A stretch of DNA of 24,248 nucleotides, taken from positions 1-24,248 of the IMG/VR virus record IMGVR_UViG_3300008117_000714. The stretch is one strand, 5' to 3'. The notes under the pieces were generated by a model. The model searched no databases and was not told where the DNA came from. It saw only the letters and a program-made list of their open reading frames with translations. The first letter of the stretch is position 1; each line of letters begins with the position of its first letter. Source of the stretch: a virus. Shown here piece by piece: positions 7,810-15,474 of the stretch. The translations under genes were made by a program, and so were the position numbers.

Positions 7810-9411
7810 TTACAATTTCATTAATGTTGGTGTAACTTTGATAGACAGGTTAGCTCCTGCGCTGCTGGCATTCAAATATGCAGTACCAGCAGAAATATTA
7901 CTCGAGAAGGTGGCCAAATTGGCTGCACCAGTAAAGGTCACTGCGTACACTTCAATGCTACAAGTAGTGCCATTGTGAACAGCAATTACTTCTGCGGCCT
8001 GATATTCACCTCCGCCTTCGTCGCTGAGTTGAACAAAGAACTTGCCACTTCTATATGTTGCTATTGGGAATCCATATACAGCATCTGTTCCACTAGGAGC
8101 AACATACTTGCCTCTTATATCATCAGTTACATGTTCTGCGTTTGTGGTAAACGTAGAATTAGAAAATAACGTAGTGAAATGACCTGGTCTAGCTACATTA
8201 CCGCCAATTACTGTGTCATCAAGACTACCACTGCTAACTGTTGCACCTGTAATAGATCCGCCGCTGAGATTAATATTGCTGCCAAAGAAATAATCTACAC
8301 GATTGTTAGGACTTCCAATATTACTAGAAGTTACAGGATAAAAATCTCCATGTGTATCTATTCTCCAATTTTCGACGCTACCTAAACTGACATTACCAGT
8401 GTAAAATCTCAATGCTGTGTCGTCTGTTACAAACTGATTGAATCCATTGGTTGACGCGATCCCAGTTACCGTTTGCGTTGTGCTCAAAACTCTGGTGTCT
8501 ACAATGTCACCAATTGACGGCGCTTCAGTAAATGTAACTACATTTCCGCTTACACTATAAGCAGTTGTAGGGATCTGTAATACACCATTGATAGATACCA
8601 ATGTACCGCTTGTTGTTGAATTAGACGTTAAATAAAACTGGGTATTTGACCCATCAACGTTTCCATTGATATCTCCGCTGGAATTTGAGAAAGTTCTACT
8701 TGTAATTACTGTAAATGTACTGCCAGTTGTGTTCCATTGTCCATCACCGTAAAACTCTAAGGCATTTGTGGTGCTGTTAAAACGAATCATTCCGTCTACA
8801 TCAGTAAAGCCAACGGATCCTGGTCTTTGAGCTGATGTGCCCACTGGTATTAACAATGCATCTGTACTGCTTACCACCAACTTTGCGCCTTGTACAATGT
8901 TTCCAGTTGTGACATTACCGCCAATGCTGACTTGATCGTAAGTGGCATCTGCTGCAATATAGACTAAACTTCTTTCGTTGACACCTCTGACGATGGTATC
9001 GTGTGTGGTCCTATTGCCATTGATAACGGCACCTTGACCAATGTAAACATTACCGTTGATTGCTGCGCCACCTGTGCCAGTAATAACCAACGCACCAGTT
9101 GTGTTTGCAGTACCGGCTGCGGCTGTGTAAACTGTGGTATTTCCAGAACTGATAACAATATTACCTGTTGCCAAAGTTAAATTACCAGTGGCTGCTAAGG
9201 CTGTAAATGTGCCAGCAGCTGGTGTAGCATTACCAATAATTGTATTGTTAAGTGAAACAGCAGTTAAAGTTGTAAAAGCTCCGGTAGCAGCAGTGTTTGC
9301 TCCAATTGGATAATTGTCAGCAAAGCCGCCTGTAATTGTTGCGTTTGCAGTGCTGAAGTTGGTTATTAGACTGGTTGTTATATAGGCATTGGTTAATGCA
9401 CTTATATAACC
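7810..9411 (-). CDS. C-terminal fragment of a frameshifted tail-fibre gene
   Basis: This open frame has no credible start of its own: the first possible initiation codon near its annotatable part is a TTG at 9174 with no ribosome site, and the protein-like sequence runs well upstream of it (ALTNAYITTSLITNFSTANA, then PIGANTAATGAFTTLTA). It is the direct continuation of the gene at 9402-11795, cut off by the 26-base tandem duplication. From the TTG, residues 107-232 hold the shared cassette (LLIPVGTSAQRPG, IRFNSTTNALEFYGDGQW, LVSINGVLQIPTTAYSVSG). The C-terminal domain at about 345-454 (KYVAPSGTD, SGKFFVQLSDEGGGEYQAAE) resembles the end of the 573-residue fibre. As it stands this part would be untranslated or made only after frameshifting. 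If the duplication is an assembly error, it is simply the second half of a 1319-residue protein. Confidence 0.85.
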   Translation of the reverse strand, partial: GYISALTNAYITTSLITNFSTANATITGGFADNYPIGANTAATGAFTTLTAVSLNNTIIGNATPAAGTFTALAATGNLTLATGNIVISSGNTTVYTAAAGTANTTGALVITGTGGAAINGNVYIGQGAVINGNRTTHDTIVRGVNERSLVYIAADATYDQVSIGGNVTTGNIVQGAKLVVSSTDALLIPVGTSAQRPGSVGFTDVDGMIRFNSTTNALEFYGDGQWNTTGSTFTVITSRTFSNSSGDINGNVDGSNTQFYLTSNSTTSGTLVSINGVLQIPTTAYSVSGNVVTFTEAPSIGDIVDTRVLSTTQTVTGIASTNGFNQFVTDDTALRFYTGNVSLGSVENWRIDTHGDFYPVTSSNIGSPNNRVDYFFGSNINLSGGSITGATVSSGSLDDTVIGGNVARPGHFTTLFSNSTFTTNAEHVTDDIRGKYVAPSGTDAVYGFPIATYRSGKFFVQLSDEGGGEYQAAEVIAVHNGTTCSIEVYAVTFTGAANLATFSSNISAGTAYLNASSAGANLSIKVTPTLMKL

Positions 9412-9439
9412 ACATTGGTTAATGCACTTATATAACCAC
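9387..9439. repeat. Perfect 26-base tandem duplication causing a frameshift
   Basis: The block beginning CATTGGTTAATGCACTTATA at 9387 recurs identically at 9413; positions 9387-9413 equal 9413-9439. Because 26 is not a multiple of three, the frame downstream moves and a TAA arises at 9404-9402. Taking out one copy joins the two flanking open frames exactly and gives ISALTNAYITTSLITNFST, which nearly equals VSALTNAYITTSNITNFST in the neighbouring fibre at 11857-13578. Confidence 0.97.
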
Positions 9440-11795
9440 CGCTGACAACAATGTTTCCGCTACTGAAGTTGGTGGCAATCAATGTGGTTACATTGCCGTT
9501 AGTAGCATTTACAGTGGTTCCTGTTAGAGTTTGTCCGTCTACTGTGGTAAACACGCCCGAACTAGGAGTAACTGCACCAATTGGAATATTGTTGATACCG
9601 CTTGTACCAGTACCACCTCTAATCCAAACTGGTCCTGTAGTAGCTGCCCACAAACTGGTTGCTGCTCTAAAATTGGATGCATAAACGTTGGCTGCGTTGG
9701 TAGCACCAATTGACATGTTATCAATTGTACCAACATTTAACGGATTGATTGTGACCAATGCCGGAGCCGACTGCGGACTCAAGTAAACATTGGCAGTCAC
9801 GTTTAATGCTGCTAGTTTGGCAGCAGTGCTTGCTTCAATTGTGGTAAAGTATCCCGGCGCTGCTGTGTTTGCACCAATTGGGAAGTTGTCTGCATAACCA
9901 CCTGTGACTACTGCATTGGCTGTGCTGAAGTTAGTTGCCACCAAAGTAGTCGCGTTCGCATTTGTAGTGTTTAGATCTGTAGTGGTAGTAGTACCGGCTG
10001 TTATAGCAGTAATATTACCTGAGCTAATGTTAGCAGTGGTAACCAACAATGTTGGTATATTTAAATTCTTGTTAAAGTTCCAACTATCATCACTGTTAGT
10101 GTAAGTTAAAGTGGCATTGGCACCTGCTACAGTTAAACCGGCACCATCAGCTTGAGCGCCAGATGTAGCATTGGCTGCTATAGTGATATTTTTATCTTCT
10201 ACATTTAAATTGGCACCAATACCTACACCACCAGTAACAACCAGCGCACCAGTTGTGGTATTGTCGCTTTCAGTGGCACTGGTAACTTGTAAATTACCTG
10301 TGCTAAAATTTGCGGCATATAATGTTGTTACATTGCCATTGGTTGCATTTAAAGTTGCCCCAGTGATTGTATATGCTGTTACATTGGTTGCGTTAGCAGT
10401 TGTAAAATTGCCAGTGCTGGCAGTGTTTGGTCCTATAGGTGTTGCGTCAATGTAGCCGCCGGTGATGCGACTGTTTCCTGAACTAAAATTAGTTGCAACC
10501 AGTGTAGTTACGTCAACATTACTGCTAGTAAGATTGGTTATAGAGGCATCAATTACATTAGCATTGATCATCGTAGCTATATAACCGCCTGATATAGTTA
10601 CATATGATGCAACTAAATTACCTGTGCCAATATTAGACAATGATGCATCTGCAGCTATTAATGTTGTAAACGATCCGGTGCTAGCTGTTGAATTTCCAAT
10701 TGGCGTGTTATTAATTGCAGCAAAGTTAGCAAGTGCATTTGTAGCACTCAGTGTTGATCCACCTAGATAAAAATTACCGCCTACTCCAGCACCACCATCT
10801 ACAATTAACGCACCAGACGTAGTTGATGAGCTTGCTGTGGAGGTGTTGACTCTTAATCCTGAATTGGTTACTGCAACATGAAGTTTAATCGCCGAACCTT
10901 CAGTGTGCGAAAGGATTACCAAGTTACCTGTAGCTAGGGCCGAATGATGAATTAAATAACCGTCATTTGGATAAAATCCAGGGAAGGTAGGATTGTTGTA
11001 TGTACTGGAATCTATACCAAGATTAATGTACCCATCAGTATCGTTACCATTATCTGCTGTTAATACAAGGTCTGTTGATGCATTAGAACCGCTGTTAATG
11101 TTTTGGAAGTTGACTTGTGCATATGTGTCAACATTTCCACTCATTTGTAACACAGTTGTAGGAAGTGCAGTGTAAGTAGTTGTACCTGCATATAACGCAC
11201 CAATGCCGCCAGCATTACCAAAGAATACACCAGTGTTGGAGAATGTTCCACCAACTGGTACATTTATATTTCCGCTTAACTGAATATTGCCTGCTACAAT
11301 GTTACCAGCAAATGTGCTTGGTCCTTGTACCCATAGATCCCCTGTTATCCCAACACCACCGCCACCGGGAACAACAATAGCACCAGTGGTATAATTTGTT
11401 GCGTTTTGACCTGACGCTGCTACAATATTACCTGTTGAGGTCAGTCCATTTACATTAGTATTAGTTACATTTAGAGTAGTAATTGTAGCTGTCTGTGCAA
11501 CGCCACCATAATTACCTAATGTCCCAAGGGCACGATTGAATAATATACCTACATCATACGCAGGAACACCTACATAGCCGTTATTGAGAGTAATAAGGCT
11601 GTCAGAAACTAATGTATCAATCGAGTTAATAGTAGTAGTATTACCTGAAACATTAAGATTTCCGGTAATACTAACGTTAGAATTAAGGGTTAGATTTGCA
11701 TTAAATAAACTACCTACCAGTGTGCCCGGGGCAATTTTTTGAAAGGTAATTGTGCTATCAGTAATCTGATTGTTCTTAATTCTAGTGACGGCCAT
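9402..11795 (-). CDS. Large repetitive tail-fibre protein, truncated by frameshift (797 aa as read)
   Basis: I place the start at ATG 11795 (MAVTRIKNNQITDSTIT), with GGAGA a few bases upstream, rather than at the overlapping GTG at 11798. The N-terminus, including SLITLNNGYVG and YDVGILFNRALG, is the standard opening of long fibres in marine T4-like phages. Beta-repeats of the GA(L/I)VV-x-GG-x-G kind and several PIG-x2-T-x3-G-x-FTT repeats (PIGNSTASTGSFTTL, PIGPNTASTGNFTTA, PIGANTAAPGYFTTI, PIGAVTPSSGVFTTV) make up most of the length. The stop at 9402-9404 lies inside a 26-base tandem duplication. Without it the frame continues through 7810-9411 for 1319 residues in all, with at least two more repeats and a C-terminal domain. 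A trimeric fibre missing its C-terminus would usually not fold, so this version is probably non-functional unless the frame is restored. Confidence 0.88.
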   Translation of the reverse strand: MAVTRIKNNQITDSTITFQKIAPGTLVGSLFNANLTLNSNVSITGNLNVSGNTTTINSIDTLVSDSLITLNNGYVGVPAYDVGILFNRALGTLGNYGGVAQTATITTLNVTNTNVNGLTSTGNIVAASGQNATNYTTGAIVVPGGGGVGITGDLWVQGPSTFAGNIVAGNIQLSGNINVPVGGTFSNTGVFFGNAGGIGALYAGTTTYTALPTTVLQMSGNVDTYAQVNFQNINSGSNASTDLVLTADNGNDTDGYINLGIDSSTYNNPTFPGFYPNDGYLIHHSALATGNLVILSHTEGSAIKLHVAVTNSGLRVNTSTASSSTTSGALIVDGGAGVGGNFYLGGSTLSATNALANFAAINNTPIGNSTASTGSFTTLIAADASLSNIGTGNLVASYVTISGGYIATMINANVIDASITNLTSSNVDVTTLVATNFSSGNSRITGGYIDATPIGPNTASTGNFTTANATNVTAYTITGATLNATNGNVTTLYAANFSTGNLQVTSATESDNTTTGALVVTGGVGIGANLNVEDKNITIAANATSGAQADGAGLTVAGANATLTYTNSDDSWNFNKNLNIPTLLVTTANISSGNITAITAGTTTTTDLNTTNANATTLVATNFSTANAVVTGGYADNFPIGANTAAPGYFTTIEASTAAKLAALNVTANVYLSPQSAPALVTINPLNVGTIDNMSIGATNAANVYASNFRAATSLWAATTGPVWIRGGTGTSGINNIPIGAVTPSSGVFTTVDGQTLTGTTVNATNGNVTTLIATNFSSGNIVVSGGYISALTNVVI

Positions 11796-11815
11796 CACTT
11801 ATCTCCAATTTAGTG

Positions 11816-11823
11816 TATTTACC
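11816..11823 (-). promoter_or_regulatory. Weak late-promoter-like site (GGTAAATA)
   Basis: In the 61-base gap before the large fibre gene the minus strand reads GGTAAATA, two bases off TATAAATA, about 21 bases before the ATG at 11795. Position fits an internal booster promoter, but the match is imperfect and the region is AT-rich. Confidence 0.3.
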
Positions 11824-11856
11824 AAAATTGTAAATATTAAAATTGGGTTGAGAAAT

Positions 11857-13578
11857 TCAAATTATAAAATAAGTTTTTTGCAGTCTCATCTGAGCAGATG
11901 AGCTGGCGGTAGCGTAAACTTGAACAAGCGATCCGCTTATGTTTGCTGTAATTGTTGCCAGTGTAGACCCAGTTATAGCCCTGTTTACGTTACTAACTGA
12001 CACTGTGGTGTCAAATTGAGTTACAGCAAATTCAGCAAATTCTGCTGCTCCTGAATCTGCTGTAGTACTGGCTAGGTATTTGACGCTCCTGTATACGGTT
12101 TTATTGAAACTATCAATTAAAACTGCTCCAGTTGATAAAGCAATATTTCCTGCATTAATTTCTTGTGCATTTTCTGCGGTAACTGTACCAGCGGCCAAAT
12201 ACCTTACTGAAATAATATCTGTGACTAATGGTATTTCAGCAAATGTAATTGTAGTACCTGCAACAGTGTATGCGGTACCAGGAGCCTGTAGTGTACCGTT
12301 GATGCTGACAATAATACCTTCAGGAGTTGATGAATAATCTAAGGTATAGCTAATGTTGACGCCGTCGGGCGAAATAGTTTGATTATTAATTTGGCTTAAT
12401 AAACTTATCCACGTTGATCCGTTATATACTTCAATTGAGTTAGTAGAATTATTCCAACGTATTGCGCCAGCATAAGCACTAGGTTGTTGACCAGTGGTAC
12501 CCGATGGCAATTGTAGGGCGCTGGTTCCATTGATAACCACAACGGCATTACTATTACTCAACAATGGTGAAAGTACAAGGTTACCAGTCAAGCTTGACAC
12601 AGTAATATTTTCAATTTTAATATTACCTAAATTTGCCGCGATAATATTTGCAGTTGTAATATTAGCACTAACAATCCCAGAAATACTTCCACCTGTAATC
12701 AAAGCGTTTGCAGTGCTTAAATTATTAAACACAGAGGTGGTGGCTGATAAGTTTGCTAATCCTGACACATAGCCACCAGTTATCACTGCATTGCCAGTTG
12801 ATAAATTAGTAGAATACGCGGTCGTTAAATTTGCCGTTGTAGAATTTAATTCTGTTGCATACCAAGATGCTGTGTTACCAGTTGCGATAGTGGCATTAGA
12901 CAAATTATCTATATATCCGCCATTTATAACTGCATTACCAGTACTAAAGTTTGTTATATTTGAAGTTGTAATGTAGGCGTTTGTTAAAGCTGAAACATAT
13001 CCGCCAGAGATTACTGCGTTACCGGTACTAAAATTAGTTGCATAAGCTGTAGTTAAGTTTGCGTTAGTTGAATTTACAGTTGCGGCATAAAGACTACCAA
13101 AATTACCTGTAGTAACAGTGGCATTAGTTAGCATAGAAATATAGCCGCCGGATATCACTGCATTGGCTGTATTCAATGATCCAAAATAAGCAGTGTCAGT
13201 GACACCAATATTTCCAAAAATACTAGTACCACCAGTGTTGGATATGTTACCGCTAAAATTATTTGCAAATAAATTACCAGCGTACAAATTGCCTGTAATA
13301 CCTGCACCACCTATGACATTAAAGGCTCCTGTGTTTACATCCGAGGCCTGAGCGCCTGATGCTGCTACTAGGTTTCCAAAAATTTTAGTTATGCCTGATA
13401 CATTGGCGGTGCCAGAGACTGTGAAAGTATCAACTACAGAATTGGTATTGACACCAAATCTGAAGTTGGTAAAATCCATATAGGTCAGCGGCTTACCGTT
13501 TGTGGTAAACGCAAGATCAACACTTTGTCTATCTAGGTCACTAAAAAGAAGAGCGCCGCTTATTCTGCCTATAGCCAC
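11857..13578 (-). CDS. Tail-fibre protein with GGY(I/V) repeats and C-terminal cassette (573 aa, GTG start)
   Basis: The start is GTG at 13578 (MAIGRISGALLFSDLDRQSVDLAF), with AGGAG a few bases before it; this N-terminus is typical of structural/fibre proteins in marine T4-like phages. Residues 138-303 hold at least five units of the form (F/L)ST(G/A)NA(V/L)I-x-GG-x-(I/V)S. Residues 354-462 are the shared cassette (LQLPSGTTG, IRWNNSTNSIEVYNGSTW, IIVSINGTLQAPGTAYTVAG). The last 80 residues (YRSVKYLASTTADSGAAEF) form a domain that also ends the large split fibre gene downstream. The two proteins therefore look like paralogues that share repeats, cassette and C-terminal domain, and could co-assemble or be alternative fibres. 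A run of similar repeats on the DNA level makes recombination between the two genes plausible. Confidence 0.88.
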   Translation of the reverse strand: MAIGRISGALLFSDLDRQSVDLAFTTNGKPLTYMDFTNFRFGVNTNSVVDTFTVSGTANVSGITKIFGNLVAASGAQASDVNTGAFNVIGGAGITGNLYAGNLFANNFSGNISNTGGTSIFGNIGVTDTAYFGSLNTANAVISGGYISMLTNATVTTGNFGSLYAATVNSTNANLTTAYATNFSTGNAVISGGYVSALTNAYITTSNITNFSTGNAVINGGYIDNLSNATIATGNTASWYATELNSTTANLTTAYSTNLSTGNAVITGGYVSGLANLSATTSVFNNLSTANALITGGSISGIVSANITTANIIAANLGNIKIENITVSSLTGNLVLSPLLSNSNAVVVINGTSALQLPSGTTGQQPSAYAGAIRWNNSTNSIEVYNGSTWISLLSQINNQTISPDGVNISYTLDYSSTPEGIIVSINGTLQAPGTAYTVAGTTITFAEIPLVTDIISVRYLAAGTVTAENAQEINAGNIALSTGAVLIDSFNKTVYRSVKYLASTTADSGAAEFAEFAVTQFDTTVSVSNVNRAITGSTLATITANISGSLVQVYATASSSAQMRLQKTYFII

Positions 13579-13587
13579 GGCTGCTCC

Positions 13588-14013
13588 TTATGCAGCATCA
13601 GTGCTGTTGAGATTGTGTACTACAACAATTTTGTTAGGGTTAACACCTGGTGCTGGCGGCGGGCTGGTGAATGTGATCGATGTTGTGCCGTTTACGGTAT
13701 AGTTGATATTGGGTTGTTGGTATACTCCACCAATTTGAACCAAAATTGCATTTGCGTCTGATTCGACTTGAGTCATTGTGAAAACAGTTTGTACAGCATC
13801 ACCTGTAAACTCGTCTACATTGATGTTAACACTACCAATTTTGGCAACCTGATTCCATACTCCGGCAAAATACAATTCAACTCTATTATTGCTGGTATTA
13901 AATCTAATTTGTCCGTTTTGCGGTACATCAGGACCAATACTGTTGCTTCCTAATGGCAATTGAATAGCGTAGCTACCGCCTACAAGCTGAGTGTTTTTAA
14001 GATAACGTCCCAT
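13588..14013 (-). CDS. Small structural protein made of the fibre cassette alone (141 aa)
   Basis: MGRYLKNTQLVGGSYAIQLP is the opening of a small structural protein common in T4-like cyanophages. Residues 16-135 are the two-part cassette found inside the larger fibres: IQLPLGSNSIGPDVPQNG, IRFNTSNNRVELYFAGVW, and then ILVQIGGVYQQPNINYTVNG with ITFTSPPP. Here the cassette makes up nearly the whole protein, which suggests an independently folding unit that was copied into, or split from, longer fibres. The gene begins three bases after the stop of the gene at 14017-14340 and ends ten bases before the next start, so it is tightly packed in the fibre operon. The virion position is unknown to me; adaptor or fibre-root roles are possible. 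Confidence 0.85.
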   Translation of the reverse strand: MGRYLKNTQLVGGSYAIQLPLGSNSIGPDVPQNGQIRFNTSNNRVELYFAGVWNQVAKIGSVNINVDEFTGDAVQTVFTMTQVESDANAILVQIGGVYQQPNINYTVNGTTSITFTSPPPAPGVNPNKIVVVHNLNSTDAA

Positions 14014-14016
14014 TCG

Positions 14017-14340
14017 TTATACACCTATAGTGCTTACAGAAGCCACAATGCTATTTCCAACATTGGCATTGGCTCGCAATGTGTCACCATTGCCTAAAAC
14101 TAGTTTTTCCCAATCAACAATGTATGTATCACCTGCAGTAATCACTTTGTTTTTGTAAACAATATTATTTGCGTTGGCAACAAAACCAGCTGGTACCAAA
14201 TGTAATGTAAAAGCAGTGGCCGCAGTGTTGGTGTTGCAAAAATACATAGTAGTCACCGCCACACCGCCTAAGCCGGTTGACGCTAATACATTGGCTGCTG
14301 CCTGTCCTGAATCTACTAGTACGGTATTGTGTATTGCCAT
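14017..14340 (-). CDS. Small virion-associated protein (107 aa)
   Basis: The protein is short and beta-rich, starts MAIHNTVLVDSGQAAANVL and ends with a KLVLGNGDTLRANANVGNS segment. This LVL-x-GD-x-L-x-A pattern, after an AGDTYIVDW stretch, resembles the 118-residue protein at 806-1162 and small proteins beside fibre genes in related phages. There is no signal peptide, membrane helix or enzyme motif. The ribosome site AAGGAC overlaps the stop of the previous gene, so translation is likely coupled. Function is unknown; conservation of the type and position points to a structural or assembly role. Confidence 0.8.
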   Translation of the reverse strand: MAIHNTVLVDSGQAAANVLASTGLGGVAVTTMYFCNTNTAATAFTLHLVPAGFVANANNIVYKNKVITAGDTYIVDWEKLVLGNGDTLRANANVGNSIVASVSTIGV

Positions 14341-14349
14341 TTTTTGTCC

Positions 14350-14730
14350 TTATAATACTAACGCATAAACTTGTGCTGAAGTAACTGCGGTTGTAGATCC
14401 AGTTTGGATAGCCTCATATGTGCTACCATCCTCGGTTAATACCCATTTGCCCAATGTCTCGTTCCATAGTAGAGCAACATTAGCAAAAGACCCTCTATCT
14501 ACATTCAATCCTGCTGTTACAAGAGTAACACCCGGGCCAGTTTCACCTGCGTTGACTGTAATAATGTTATCTGTGATATTTAAATCAGTTTTAGTAATTG
14601 CTGTAGCGTTTCCACCAACATAAAGGTTTCCTTGTACGTACACAGTGTGTGTACTCAAAGTAATGTTCGCATTTGCCTTAATCTTGTTGGTAATTAGGTA
14701 ATCGTCGTTAAGACTTTTTACTACTGGCAT
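14350..14730 (-). CDS. Small fibre-module protein, first gene of the fibre operon (126 aa)
   Basis: The chain reads MPVVKSLNDDYLITNKIKAN, then a fibre connector (VYVQGNLYVGGNATAI), then DNIITVNAGETGPGVTLVTA and DRGSFANVALLWNETLGKWV. The last two segments are the same module as residues 31-70 of the 692-residue fibre and the N-terminus of the large split fibre. It is thus an isolated N-terminal fibre module, possibly an adaptor or a co-assembling short subunit. Its end, SAQVYALVL, resembles the C-terminal tails of other proteins here. It is the first gene behind the late promoter at 14752-14759, with AAGGAT as ribosome site. Confidence 0.82.
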   Translation of the reverse strand: MPVVKSLNDDYLITNKIKANANITLSTHTVYVQGNLYVGGNATAITKTDLNITDNIITVNAGETGPGVTLVTAGLNVDRGSFANVALLWNETLGKWVLTEDGSTYEAIQTGSTTAVTSAQVYALVL

Positions 14731-14751
14731 TTTAGATATCCTTATTCAGTG

Positions 14752-14759
14752 TATTTATG
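14752..14759 (-). promoter_or_regulatory. T4-type late promoter (CATAAATA)
   Basis: CATAAATA on the minus strand, 22 bases before the ATG at 14730 and directly downstream of the terminator at 14785-14808. It has the same sequence and nearly the same spacing to the start codon as the site at 3264-3271, which supports both. Confidence 0.77.
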
Positions 14760-14784
14760 CATACATAAATTTGAATTACCTAAT

Positions 14785-14808
14785 AAAAAACCCGCCGAAG
14801 CGGGTTTT
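14785..14808 (-). terminator. Rho-independent terminator with UUCG loop
   Basis: On the minus strand a 9-bp stem (AAAACCCGC/GCGGGTTTT) closes a TTCG loop of the extra-stable cUUCGg kind and runs into TTTTTTATTA. It ends the one-gene unit at 14828-15337. Confidence 0.93.
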
Positions 14809-14827
14809 AATTTTGATGTTTTATGTA

Positions 14828-15337
14828 TCAATGAGTAAAAACATTAGCAAAACCACTTGTGCCACTAGTGGCTACATAATCGCTACCACGATATTTGTAA
14901 CGTACATCGCTTTGGTCCCATACGTACTTGTTACTAATACGACTTACATAAAAAGCTGTGTTGCTAGTGTTGTATCCGGCAATTGAGCAAGTACTTGCTG
15001 TGCTGCCTGGAGTCCCATTGGCTGCATCAGCTCCTGCAGCTAGGGTACAAATTGTAGCACTGGCGTTAGCGTGAGTATGATTTTCAACTGCGCCTACTGC
15101 ATTTGCAACAAAGAAAGTGGTTGCACCTTTCTGTGCAATAATATAAGCATTGCTATGTAAAATGCCTGAACTATCTCTAAACTGTACTTTGACTGTTTTT
15201 ACACCAGTAGATGTAATCCACTGTGGACGTCCGCCAGTACTACCAATTGTACTACCACTTACTGGTGGATTGAAAACTTCCTGGTCGACTAAAGTTCCGT
15301 CGGCTCTTTTGTGACTGATTTTTAAACCTCTTGCCAT
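14828..15337 (-). CDS. Unknown protein encoded as its own unit after the capsid gene (169 aa)
   Basis: I choose ATG 15337 (MARGLKISHKRADGT), which has AAGGAG eight bases upstream; a longer frame from 15409 would start on top of the late promoter. The chain has PPVSGSTIGSTGGRPQW near residue 25, then KTVKVQFRDSSGILHSNAY, an Ala/Gly/Thr-rich middle (CTLAAGADAANGTPGSTAST) and a tyrosine-rich end (SNKYVWDQSDVRYKYRGSDY). No family is recognised with confidence. It has its own late promoter, an approximately 66-base leader and a strong terminator, and directly follows the major capsid gene. That setting suits an abundant virion protein, such as a capsid decoration protein, but this is inference from arrangement only. 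Confidence 0.85.
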   Translation of the reverse strand: MARGLKISHKRADGTLVDQEVFNPPVSGSTIGSTGGRPQWITSTGVKTVKVQFRDSSGILHSNAYIIAQKGATTFFVANAVGAVENHTHANASATICTLAAGADAANGTPGSTASTCSIAGYNTSNTAFYVSRISNKYVWDQSDVRYKYRGSDYVATSGTSGFANVFTH

Positions 15338-15409
15338 TTTTATTTCTCCTTTAAATTGGCGTTCTAGGCCTACGCGGTTGGCTCCGCAATAAGTTCTTAT
15401 GAACATCAA

Positions 15410-15417
15410 TATTTATT
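15410..15417 (-). promoter_or_regulatory. T4-type late promoter (AATAAATA)
   Basis: AATAAATA on the minus strand, one base off the consensus, just past the terminator of the capsid gene. Unlike the other late promoters here it lies far (73 bases) from its start codon, leaving a leader of about 66 bases with a GCGG/CCGC hairpin at 15373-15386 and a GTTC/GAAC hairpin at 15393-15404. Confidence 0.75.
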
Positions 15418-15426
15418 GTACCCAAC

Positions 15427-15448
15427 AAAAAACCGCCTTGCGGCGGTT
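15427..15448 (-). terminator. Rho-independent terminator of the capsid operon
   Basis: On the minus strand a 7-bp stem (AACCGCC/GGCGGTT) with a GCAA loop of the GNRA type runs into a T-tract, 27 bases after the gp23 stop. It closes the head operon. Confidence 0.93.
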
Positions 15449-15474
15449 TAATGTTTCCCATCCCGAGTGGAAAA

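Noticed and set aside
9174-9176. TTG at 9174 as the start of an independent 454-residue gene
   Set aside because: There is no ribosome site, and fibre-repeat sequence continues in frame upstream to the 26-base duplication.
15338-15409. 24-residue N-terminal extension of the 169-residue protein
   Set aside because: It would begin at the edge of the late promoter, upstream of the expected transcript start, and the inner ATG has a much better ribosome site.
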